Positions 1 through 6,066 of a stretch of DNA of 6,664 bases are shown here, piece after piece; the stretch's first letter is position 1; every line of letters begins with the position of its first letter. Source of the DNA: Desulfomicrobium sp. (lineage in GTDB: Bacteria; Desulfobacterota; Desulfovibrionia; Desulfovibrionales; Desulfomicrobiaceae); NCBI GenBank assembly GCA_003542385.1, contig DPKT01000111.1, positions 1-6,664 on the forward strand, given 5' to 3'. The notes under the pieces are model-generated. The model worked only from the letters and a program-made list of their open reading frames with translations, made no database searches and was not told the DNA's origin. The position numbers and the translations under genes were made by a program.

Positions 1-658
1 CCCACATGGGCGAGAGCACGGCCACCGTCGTCAGCAGGCTGTTCTGGGGGTTGATGTAGGTGCCGTCGGCCTGCAGGGCCGCGCTGCTGACGCCGTCCAC
101 CGGGGAGGTGATGGTCGTGTAGGAGAGGTCGAGCCTGGCCGCCTCGACCTGGGCCTTGGCCTGCTCGACCGAGGCGGCCGCCGACTGGTACTGGCCCGTC
201 GCATCGTCGAGGTCCTTCTGGGACAGGGCGTTCTGCTCGGTCAGGGGCTTGGTCCGGGCCAGGTTGCGCCGGGCCGTCTCATAGGCCGCCTCCTGCTTGC
301 TGAGGGCGGCTTCGGCCTGGGCCAGCTGGACCTGGAAGGGCTTTTTGTCCATCTGGAAGAGGACCTGGCCTTCCTTGACCGGCGCTCCCTCTTCGTACAG
401 CCGCCGGTCGAGGAAGCCGCTGACCCGCGCCTGGATGTTGATCAGGTGCGAACTCTGGGTCCGGGCGACGTACTCGAAGTCCACGGGCACGTCCCGCGCG
501 ACGACTTCCTGGACGGAAACGGACGGGGGGGCGGACGCCGGCGCCGGAGCCCCCTTGTCGCTCCCGCAGGCGCACAGGCTTGCGGCCAGCAGCGCGATTG
601 CCGCCAATGTCGACAGTCTCGCGGTCCATGACGGTTCCGGTCGAAGTTCTGGCATCAT
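1..658 (-). CDS. RND efflux periplasmic adaptor lipoprotein (MexA/AcrA type), C-terminus off the left edge
   Basis: Membrane-fusion subunit that would link an inner-membrane RND pump to an outer-membrane channel. The visible 219 residues start at the ATG at 658-656 (a second ATG follows at once), with AAAGAGGGG at 665-673 as a well-spaced ribosome site. Residues 13-30 form a hydrophobic signal ending in a lipobox (Leu28-Cys-Ala-Cys31), so Cys31 is the predicted lipid anchor. An Ala/Pro linker follows, then a first lipoyl half-motif (about 70-105, with ARVSGFL, EEGAPVKEGQVLF and a following MD), an alpha-hairpin rich in Ala, Gln and Glu (about 107-175), and the second lipoyl half (about 178-212, with LSYTTITSPVDG). 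The beta-barrel and membrane-proximal domains lie outside the window, about half of a usual 370-400-residue protein. The pump and channel genes would be expected further left. Family assignment is firm; substrate cannot be told. Confidence 0.93.
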   Translation of the reverse strand, partial: MMPELRPEPSWTARLSTLAAIALLAASLCACGSDKGAPAPASAPPSVSVQEVVARDVPVDFEYVARTQSSHLINIQARVSGFLDRRLYEEGAPVKEGQVLFQMDKKPFQVQLAQAEAALSKQEAAYETARRNLARTKPLTEQNALSQKDLDDATGQYQSAAASVEQAKAQVEAARLDLSYTTITSPVDGVSSAALQADGTYINPQNSLLTTVAVLSPMW

Positions 659-922
659 CGGCGGCCCCTCTTTCTTCGCTTGCAGGTAGTCGTGAAGGGA
701 AGATCAGGAATCGGTGAGGCGCGCAGCGCGAACCGCATTTTCGGGAAGGGCGAAGCCGCCGCCCGGATTCGCGGTCCGCTGCGGGAAATGTGAAACGAAT
801 ACGCCCGATTTCAAGCAGCGGCAAGATAATTCCGTTATTCGGAGCACATGGCGTCTTGACACGGATCGGGCGATGGATGGAAGAAGGGCGGTCCGATACA
901 CATCCAGCAGGAGCGCCCTCCA
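659..922. promoter_or_regulatory. Divergent spacer between efflux adaptor and zinc-ribbon gene
   Basis: These 264 bases must carry the start signals for the leftward efflux gene and the rightward zinc-ribbon gene. I see no convincing ORF here. A consensus TTGACA lies at 856-861 on the plus strand, about 60 bases before the ATG at 923, but no good -10 hexamer follows at 15-19 bases. On the minus strand, TTGCCG and TATTCG are spaced 17 bases apart (about 796-824), a weak promoter-like pair for the efflux gene. A slightly AT-rich patch with ATAA/TTAT arms sits at 826-839. None of these is strong enough to call a promoter by itself. Confidence 0.3.
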
Positions 923-1117
923 ATGGAAGAACAGAAAAAAACATGCCCGGCCTGCGGCAAGGAAATACCCCATCCCGTGCTGTATCGGTGCATCTCCTGC
1001 CATGTGCAGTATTGCGTCAGGTGCGAGGGCTCCGAGTCCGGGATCAAATGCCCCAAGTGCGGCCAGAGAGGCCGGATCGCGCTGGATCATCGCGCGTCCG
1101 GAAAGGGCGGGGCATAG
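923..1117 (+). CDS. Small double zinc-ribbon protein, four CxxC knuckles
   Basis: A 64-residue soluble protein of unknown role. It has four CxxC pairs: Cys8/11 (CPACG), Cys23/26, Cys31/34 and Cys43/46 (CPKCG), enough for two zinc ions, bound either as two consecutive ribbons or in a RING-like cross-brace. The last ~18 residues are basic and glycine-rich and look unstructured. The start is supported by AGGAG at 909-913, nine bases before the ATG. There is no signal peptide or membrane segment. It lies divergent from the efflux adaptor and converges on a truncated reading frame; its 3' 74 bases overlap that frame on the other strand. The dense, regularly spaced cysteine pairs make it very unlikely to be a chance ORF. 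Such small zinc ribbons often act in nucleic-acid or protein binding, but no specific function can be given. Confidence 0.78.
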   Translation: MEEQKKTCPACGKEIPHPVLYRCISCHVQYCVRCEGSESGIKCPKCGQRGRIALDHRASGKGGA

Positions 1118-1355
1118 CGGCCGTCCCAAAACGGCGATCTGCTGCCTCGGCGAAAACAGCCGGACCGCTCTTGAAGGCGGCGTCGGGCGCCATGTCCGGG
1201 ATGGCCTCGGGCGGCACCACGGGGACGCCGTCCAGGCCGGCTCCCCGTTTTGACTCGTCGCTATCGCAGAAGGCCCTGACCGTGATGTCGCCGTGCAGCA
1301 GATTTGCGACCATGCGCCCGCCTTGCCCCACGCCCCATATGATGACGTTTTTCAT
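1044..1355 (-). pseudogene. Truncated Rossmann-fold protein, N-terminal remnant
   Basis: The ATG at 1355-1353 opens a 103-codon frame. Residues 1-60 look real: a first beta strand and glycine loop (MKNVIIWGVGQGGRMV), a second strand ending in an acidic pair (VRAFCDSDE), then GLDGVPVVPPEAIPDM. This is the pattern of NAD(P)- or CoA-binding Rossmann N-termini, as in PglD-type sugar acyltransferases and sugar epimerase/dehydratase relatives. After about residue 60 (near 1176) the pattern disappears and the translation becomes the low-information antisense of the spacer and of the 3' end of the zinc-ribbon gene, with a TGA at 1046-1044. A modest AGGA lies 11 bases before the ATG. I infer that the 3' part of a longer gene was deleted, leaving a start and about 180 bases. 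A short expressed protein is possible but less likely. Other minus-strand frames across 1081-1180 did not show an obvious continuation. Confidence 0.5.
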
Positions 1356-1983
1356 GCGAATTTTCGTCCTGGAAAAGGTGTTTCGTCAGCAGAGGCACAG
1401 ATAGCGTCATCGGCGGGCCGTCAAAGGCAATGCTTCCCGGCCGCCCCGTTCCCCTACGCCCCCTTCCTTTTACTGCTGCCCAGTCGGGGCAGACGCAAGC
1501 CCTGCCGTCGTCGCAGGCTCAGGACCGCCGGGCGCGTTCATGGATGACAATGGTAATAATTTCCCGTAGTGATTACGTACTACATTATTGTAGTCGAAAA
1601 CGGCTGTTACTCAGTATTTTGCCCTGCTCGCGCATCGGCATCGGGCGTCTGCATGCATCGCGGCCTGGTCCGATCCGCCGGCGCTCTCATGTCAGCAGCC
1701 AGGAACTGTCGATGGAAACCCGTATGCCCATTTCCGCAAGCAAACCGCTGCGGCTTCGCAAACTCGAAGGCAGGCCGGCGCCCTGTCCATCCTTCGTTGC
1801 CGGCGCTGCTGGCGACGCGGGCAGCCCCGCTCTTTTCACCGCGTGGGCCGGCCAAACGCCGGGCATTCCCCTGCGGTTCCGGCGGGCCTGTCCGGTCAGG
1901 ACGGACATGGGGATGTTTTGCGGTACGCCTGACGAGACCCCGATTCCGCCCGACGCCATTGCGGCAACCGGGATGGCGGGCGC
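1356..1983. other. Long non-coding stretch upstream of the c-di-GMP genes
   Basis: About 630 bases with no convincing gene, apart from a doubtful ORF at 1712-1987 listed separately. Positions 1356-1540 are GC-rich and include two short hairpins: CTGCCC/GGGCAG at 1476-1492, and a CCTGC/GCAGG pair just after it. Neither is followed by a T-run. Positions 1541-1625 are distinctly AT-rich and hold the palindrome described separately, so this is the most likely promoter region for the downstream diguanylate cyclase gene. Positions 1626-1983 return to high GC. Confidence 0.5.
1566..1594. promoter_or_regulatory. AT-rich palindrome, possible operator
   Basis: ACTACATTATTGTAGT at 1579-1594 is a perfect inverted repeat (ACTACA/TGTAGT) around a TTAT centre. 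A third arm, GTAGT at 1566-1570, pairs equally well with ACTAC at 1579-1583 over an eight-base loop. The arms therefore run GTAGT, ACTAC, GTAGT. The element sits in an AT-rich island within GC-rich DNA, about 390 bases before the first diguanylate cyclase start. Its size fits a dimeric regulator site, but I do not recognise a known operator. No T-run follows, so it is not an intrinsic terminator. Confidence 0.35.
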
Positions 1984-1987
1984 ATGA
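1712..1987 (+). CDS. Doubtful small ORF coupled to the diguanylate cyclase gene
   Basis: This 91-codon frame opens at an ATG with AGGA seven bases upstream (1701-1704). It ends at a TGA (1985-1987) that overlaps the next gene's ATG as ATGA, the classic arrangement for translational coupling. Against it, the product is rich in Pro, Ala, Arg and Gly, has no hydrophobic segment or motif I recognise, and by hand count about 72% of its codons end in G or C, which appears lower than in the neighbouring true genes. The open frame also extends upstream well beyond this start, as chance frames do in GC-rich DNA. It could be a real short protein, a leader that aids translation of the weakly ribosome-sited downstream gene, or spurious. 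Confidence 0.25.
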   Translation: METRMPISASKPLRLRKLEGRPAPCPSFVAGAAGDAGSPALFTAWAGQTPGIPLRFRRACPVRTDMGMFCGTPDETPIPPDAIAATGMAGA

Positions 1988-4311
1988 TGCGCAACGGCCT
2001 CGCCCTTCCGGCGGACATGGGCAGGGCGGGCCGGTCCGGCCCGAGCCTGCGGCAGGAATGGCTGATCTTCGCCGCAGCCGCCGTCGTTCTCGGGGTGATG
2101 TTCGCGTACATGGTCTATTTCAGGCACTCGGTCATCACGGACCGGGAGAAGGACCGGCTCGTCCAGGCCGCGTCCGTGGCCGGGGTCATGATCGGTGACC
2201 AGCTCGACAAGATCCGCCTGACCCTGGACAGCATCCGCGCCAGCCTGGGCCCGAACCTGACCCCTGACGACGCGTCGGTCCTTTTCGTCAAGGACCGGCT
2301 CGGCATCCTGGCCGGCGCCATGACCAGCGTGCGCGCCCTGGCCGTGCTCGACGCGCAGGGCGACGTCATCGCCTCGAACCAGCCGCAGTTCATGGGGCAG
2401 TCCTTCGCCCACCGCGACTATTACCGGCTCCCCGCGGCCAACCCGCTGTCGGATACGCTCTACGTCAGCCCACCCTTCGAGAGCGCGTCGGGGGTCTGGC
2501 TCATCGCCGTCTCCATGGCCATCGTTCGGGCCGACGGCGCCCTGGCGGGTGTCGTCATGACCACCCTCGACCCCAAGGATTTCCGGCTGACCCTCGACGC
2601 GGTGCGCCACACGCCGCAGACATGGGCCGCCCTGGCCCACGGCGACGGAACCATGTTCGTCTGGGAGCCCGCCGGGCGCGATCTCCGGGGGATGAACCTG
2701 GCCCAGCCCGGGACATTCTTCGAGCAGCACCTGAACGGCGGGCGGTCGGCATCGTTTTTCGAGGGCTTGGTCAGGGCCAACGGCGAAAAGTCCATGATCG
2801 CCCTGCGGACCGTGCAGCCCGAGAGCCTGCACATGAACACGCCCCTCGTCATCGGGGTCGGCTCCAGCCTGAAATCCTTTTACACGGACTGGACGGCGTA
2901 CGCCGTCGGCCATCTTGCCATCTATGCCCTGGTCATCGTCTTCGGCGGCGTGGTCCTGCACCTGACGCAGCGGGCCCGGCGCGCGTCGTCCCTGGAGACC
3001 GAGTGGGCGGAAGCGCAGCTGCTTGAATTGAGCGCCGAACTGGCGACCTTCTTCGAGATCACCCCGAACCTCCTGGGCATCCTGGACATGGGCGGCGACT
3101 GCCGCAAGCTCAATCCGGCCTGGAAAAGGGAGATGGGGTACACGATCGATGACTTCAGGGAGACGTCCTTTCACGATTTGTTCCATCCCGACGACATGGA
3201 CGGCCTGAGCGCCGCCATCGAGGAACTGCGGCGCGGGAGCAAGGCGCAAAGCCTGGTCGCGCGGTTCAGGAACAGGGACGGGCAGTACAGGCATCTCGAA
3301 TGGTCCCTGGCGGCCCGCCACGAGACCCTCTTCGTGGCCGCCCTTGATGTGACCGACCGCGTGGCGGAGGAAACCAAGCTGCAGATGATGGCCTATCACG
3401 ACCGCCTGACCGGACTCCCCAATCGGGTGCTGTTCTTCGACCGCCTGAGGCAGGTCCTGGCCGTGGCCAGACGGGGCGGAAAAAAGGCGGCGGTCATGTT
3501 CATCGATCTGGACGGGTTCAAGGAAGTCAACGACACCCGCGGCCACGACTCCGGCGACAAGGTGCTCCAGGCCGTGGCCAAGCGCCTCGTGCGGCTGGTC
3601 CGCAAGGCCGACACGGTTGCACGCCTGGGCGGGGACGAGTTCGTCGTCCTCCTGCACGAGGTGGGTTCTGCCGACGACGCCGCGAACGTGGCGCGCAAGG
3701 TCCTGGAGTCCGTGGGCGCAGAGATCCCCCTGGGGCACACGGGCGCGGCCCGAGTCGGAGCCAGCATCGGCGTCAGCATCTGGCCGGACAACGGTGCGAG
3801 CGTGGATGACGTGCTCATGGCCGCGGACATGGCCATGTACCAGAGCAAGCAGAAGGGGAAGAACCGCTTCACCATGGCCCTCGAAGGCTGTCTCGGCCAC
3901 GACGGAGTCTGCTTCGGCGACGCATATCAGGTGGGCATCGACGTCATCGACGCCCAGCACCTCGAACTCGCCGACACCGTCAGCAAACTCTGCAAGGCCC
4001 TGCGGGAAGGGCAGGAGCGGCCTGCGGTCCTCGGGCTCTTCGAGGAACTGCGGTCGTGCACGGAACGGCATTTCGCAACGGAGCACGGGCTGATGGTCCG
4101 GCATGGGTTTCCCGGCCGCGCCGATCATGACGAAAGGCACCGCAGCCTGCTGCGGGAACTGCGCGACATGGGGCCCGAGCTCTCCAAGGAGGGCGCGCTG
4201 TTCCTGACGGACAAGCTGCGCCACTGGCTCCTGGAGCACATTCTGGAACAGGACAAGGCCCTCGGCGCATATCTGAAGGGCCTCGGGGATACCGGACCCG
4301 AATCCGGTTAA
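1984..4311 (+). CDS. Membrane diguanylate cyclase: Cache-PAS-GGDEF-hemerythrin
   Basis: Predicted to make cyclic di-GMP from two GTP in response to periplasmic and O2/redox signals. Of 775 residues: TM helix about 27-46; periplasmic Cache-like (PDC) domain about 50-300, with the typical R144-D-Y-Y and the later DGALAGVVMTTLD strand; second TM about 305-326; PAS about 351-460; GGDEF about 466-632; bacteriohemerythrin about 644-768. The GGDEF signature is intact (549-553), as are DLDGFK (508-513) and the ND..GH..GD segment. RKAD at 540-543, five residues before GGDEF, is a canonical product-inhibition I-site. The hemerythrin has all seven expected di-iron ligands: His659, His696, Glu700, His715, His719, His752, Asp757. 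No EAL or HD-GYP domain is present. The start at the tandem ATG-ATG is the only start after an in-frame stop at 1930, although its ribosome site is weak. A second diguanylate cyclase gene follows closely. Confidence 0.95.
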   Translation: MMRNGLALPADMGRAGRSGPSLRQEWLIFAAAAVVLGVMFAYMVYFRHSVITDREKDRLVQAASVAGVMIGDQLDKIRLTLDSIRASLGPNLTPDDASVLFVKDRLGILAGAMTSVRALAVLDAQGDVIASNQPQFMGQSFAHRDYYRLPAANPLSDTLYVSPPFESASGVWLIAVSMAIVRADGALAGVVMTTLDPKDFRLTLDAVRHTPQTWAALAHGDGTMFVWEPAGRDLRGMNLAQPGTFFEQHLNGGRSASFFEGLVRANGEKSMIALRTVQPESLHMNTPLVIGVGSSLKSFYTDWTAYAVGHLAIYALVIVFGGVVLHLTQRARRASSLETEWAEAQLLELSAELATFFEITPNLLGILDMGGDCRKLNPAWKREMGYTIDDFRETSFHDLFHPDDMDGLSAAIEELRRGSKAQSLVARFRNRDGQYRHLEWSLAARHETLFVAALDVTDRVAEETKLQMMAYHDRLTGLPNRVLFFDRLRQVLAVARRGGKKAAVMFIDLDGFKEVNDTRGHDSGDKVLQAVAKRLVRLVRKADTVARLGGDEFVVLLHEVGSADDAANVARKVLESVGAEIPLGHTGAARVGASIGVSIWPDNGASVDDVLMAADMAMYQSKQKGKNRFTMALEGCLGHDGVCFGDAYQVGIDVIDAQHLELADTVSKLCKALREGQERPAVLGLFEELRSCTERHFATEHGLMVRHGFPGRADHDERHRSLLRELRDMGPELSKEGALFLTDKLRHWLLEHILEQDKALGAYLKGLGDTGPESG

Positions 4312-4375
4312 TGTTGACGGCGGGGACCCGCCTTCCGGCGTTTCGCAGCCCGGAGCGTCAGTTTCATCGTTTCTT

Positions 4376-4383
4376 GAGGAGGG
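4376..4383 (+). promoter_or_regulatory. Strong ribosome binding site that sets the start at 4392
   Basis: GAGGAGGG lies eight bases before the ATG at 4392. The longer in-frame ATG at 4311, which overlaps the previous stop as TAATG, has no Shine-Dalgarno-like sequence in front of it. The 27 extra residues it would add are Arg- and Pro-rich and lie before the first beta strand of the receiver-like domain. The internal start is therefore preferred. Confidence 0.8.
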
Positions 4384-4391
4384 ATCTGCCG

Positions 4392-5981
4392 ATGTACCAT
4401 CGACGTGTGCGTGTCTGCATCTACGCGGATGACCTTCGCATCGAAAATGCCTTGAAGGGCGCTGCGGCGCCTGAAAATCTCGAATATGTCATCGACACTT
4501 CCCGTACTCTCGATGTGGGCCTGGCCAAGGAAAGCTCCGTCGTCATTCTCGACCTTCCGCACGACGACGCGGTCATCCGCGGCATACACGAGGCGCGGGG
4601 CGAGGGTTCCGTTTTCGTGGTCTGCGCCGACGCCGGCGCGGCGGACGTCGCCGCCGCGTCGTATCGGTGTTACGATGAATTGTGGCTCAAGCCCCTGGAC
4701 GAGGAGAAGATCGCGTTTCTCTTCGGCCGGATAGCAGGGCGCTTGAAAAAGCGGGAGGACGCCTGGCTCACGGACGCCTGGCTGGAGACGCTCATCGACA
4801 GCCTGCCCGACCTCATCTGGTTCAAGGACGCCCGTGGCGCCCACCTGCGGGTCAACGACAGCTTCTGCGATGCCGTCGGAAAGACCAAGGCGGACATCCG
4901 CGGCCGAGGGCATTACTACATATGGGACATCGAACCCGACGAGTACGCCAGGGGCGAATACGTCTGTCTCGAGTCCGAGGAGATCGTGCTTCGGGAGAAG
5001 AAGAACTGCCTCTTCGACGAGATCGTCAAGATCAAGGACTCCTTCCGCAAGTTCAAGACCTACAAGTCGCCCGTTTTCGACCGCGACGGCCGCGTGCTCG
5101 GAACGGTCGGCGTGGCGCGGGACGTGACGGATCTGCAGAATCTGCAGATCGAAATGAACATTCTTTTCGAGAGCCTGCCCTTCGGCGTGATCGCGACCGA
5201 CAAGGACCAACGCATCACGGGGGTGAACCAGAAATCCCTGGCCTTGTTCTCGGAGCGGGCCGGCAGTCTTCTCGGGAAGAATTTTGACGTCATTCTCCGC
5301 GGCTATAAAGAGTGTTCTTCACAGGAAGAGTGTTGGATCGAAAATTCGAGAGAGGAAATCTTCCTTTTCTCAAAAAATAAGGTCCTCAAGATACAACAGG
5401 AAAACCTGCTTGATGTTTTCGGCGATTTTGCCGGATATATCTATCTGTTCATCGATGTCACTGAAGATTATCATCAGAAAAACAAGCTCATAACCGACGC
5501 AAATACCGATTATTTGACCAAATTGAACAATCGGCGAAAATTGCATGACTTCTTGCGGATCACGCCGTGCATGTCCGGAACGTCATTGATTCTTGCGGAC
5601 ATCGACAATTTCAAACAGATCAACGACAAGTATGGCCATGATGAAGGTGACAGAATACTTGTGGCGTTTTCGGAAATTCTTCGGAATAATTTCAGCCCGG
5701 AGAACATTTTCCGCTTGGGCGGCGATGAATTTGCCATAATTCTGTCCGGCCCCGGCTCATCGGAAGCATGCATCTCGGAATCGGCACAGCGTGCCGCGCA
5801 GAAAATCATCTCGGAACTCGAAGCGCTTTCCCTGCACGACGATCTTTCCGTGAGCATCGGCATTGCGACGTCGACTAACGGCGATGAAGATTTCGGATCG
5901 CTGTTCAAGAAAGCCGATATCGCGCTCTACGACTCGAAATGCGCGGGCAAGAACACATGGACGGTCTACAGGCGGTCATGA
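4392..5981 (+). CDS. Cytosolic diguanylate cyclase: atypical receiver-PAS-PAS-GGDEF
   Basis: A 529-residue soluble enzyme predicted to make cyclic di-GMP. Residues 1-115 look like a divergent response-regulator receiver: acidic pair Asp13-Asp14 after strand 1, candidate phosphoacceptor Asp54 in VVILDLP, and Lys100-Pro101 in WLKP. The usual Thr/Ser of strand 4 appears to be Cys78 (FVVCADA). PAS 1 spans about 129-247 (DSLPDLIWFKD at its start, GVARDVTD at its end), and PAS 2 about 252-358 (LFESLPFGVIATD to FIDVTED). The GGDEF domain spans about 365-527, with DIDNFK at 403-408, ND..GH..GD at 411-420 and GGDEF at 443-447. The I-site position (434-437) reads FSPE rather than RxxD, so canonical product inhibition is not expected. 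There are no membrane segments. It lies 80 bases after the membrane diguanylate cyclase, probably in the same transcript. GC content falls abruptly from about 5281 to 5700, within PAS 2 and the first half of GGDEF. Confidence 0.92.
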   Translation: MYHRRVRVCIYADDLRIENALKGAAAPENLEYVIDTSRTLDVGLAKESSVVILDLPHDDAVIRGIHEARGEGSVFVVCADAGAADVAAASYRCYDELWLKPLDEEKIAFLFGRIAGRLKKREDAWLTDAWLETLIDSLPDLIWFKDARGAHLRVNDSFCDAVGKTKADIRGRGHYYIWDIEPDEYARGEYVCLESEEIVLREKKNCLFDEIVKIKDSFRKFKTYKSPVFDRDGRVLGTVGVARDVTDLQNLQIEMNILFESLPFGVIATDKDQRITGVNQKSLALFSERAGSLLGKNFDVILRGYKECSSQEECWIENSREEIFLFSKNKVLKIQQENLLDVFGDFAGYIYLFIDVTEDYHQKNKLITDANTDYLTKLNNRRKLHDFLRITPCMSGTSLILADIDNFKQINDKYGHDEGDRILVAFSEILRNNFSPENIFRLGGDEFAIILSGPGSSEACISESAQRAAQKIISELEALSLHDDLSVSIGIATSTNGDEDFGSLFKKADIALYDSKCAGKNTWTVYRRS

Positions 5982-6052
5982 CCGCCGGATCACGCCCCGC
6001 GCGCACATCTCCCGGATCGTTCTCGTCGGCGAAGACCGCGGGCTCGAAAGAC

Positions 6053-6057
6053 AAGGA
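6053..6057 (+). promoter_or_regulatory. Ribosome binding site supporting a GTG start at 6067
   Basis: AAGGA lies nine bases before the GTG at 6067. In this frame I found no ATG, GTG or TTG between about 5941 and 6067, although the frame is open there, so GTG is the first usable start. It directly precedes the Rossmann strand HTVLIVGRG. Confidence 0.7.
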
Positions 6058-6066
6058 AAAGACAAC

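Noticed and set aside
856..861. Consensus TTGACA before the zinc-ribbon gene
   Set aside because: No -10 hexamer of reasonable quality occurs 15-19 bases downstream, so I did not call a promoter.
279..944. A 221-codon minus-strand frame over the efflux adaptor and the spacer
   Set aside because: It is out of frame with the lipobox and lipoyl motifs of the adaptor; its product is Arg/Pro/Gly-rich and carries no motif.
1476..1492. CTGCCC/GGGCAG hairpin in the long spacer
   Set aside because: A short 6-bp stem with no T-run on the downstream side of either strand; expected by chance in GC-rich DNA.
1430..1711. Upstream extension of the 1712-1987 frame to an ATG at 1430
   Set aside because: It would run through the AT-rich palindromic island and has no ribosome site or recognisable protein pattern.
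1687..4239. An 850-codon open frame on the minus strand, opposite the membrane diguanylate cyclase gene
   Set aside because: It is an antisense shadow produced by GC-rich codon bias. Its translation is rich in His, Gly, Asp and Val with no domain, while the plus strand encodes clear Cache, PAS, GGDEF and hemerythrin motifs.
4291..4332. Two small hairpins (ACCGGA/TCCGGT at 4291-4308, GGCGG/CCGCC at 4319-4332) between the two cyclase genes
   Set aside because: Stems are only 5-6 bp and no T-run follows, so they do not make a credible intrinsic terminator.
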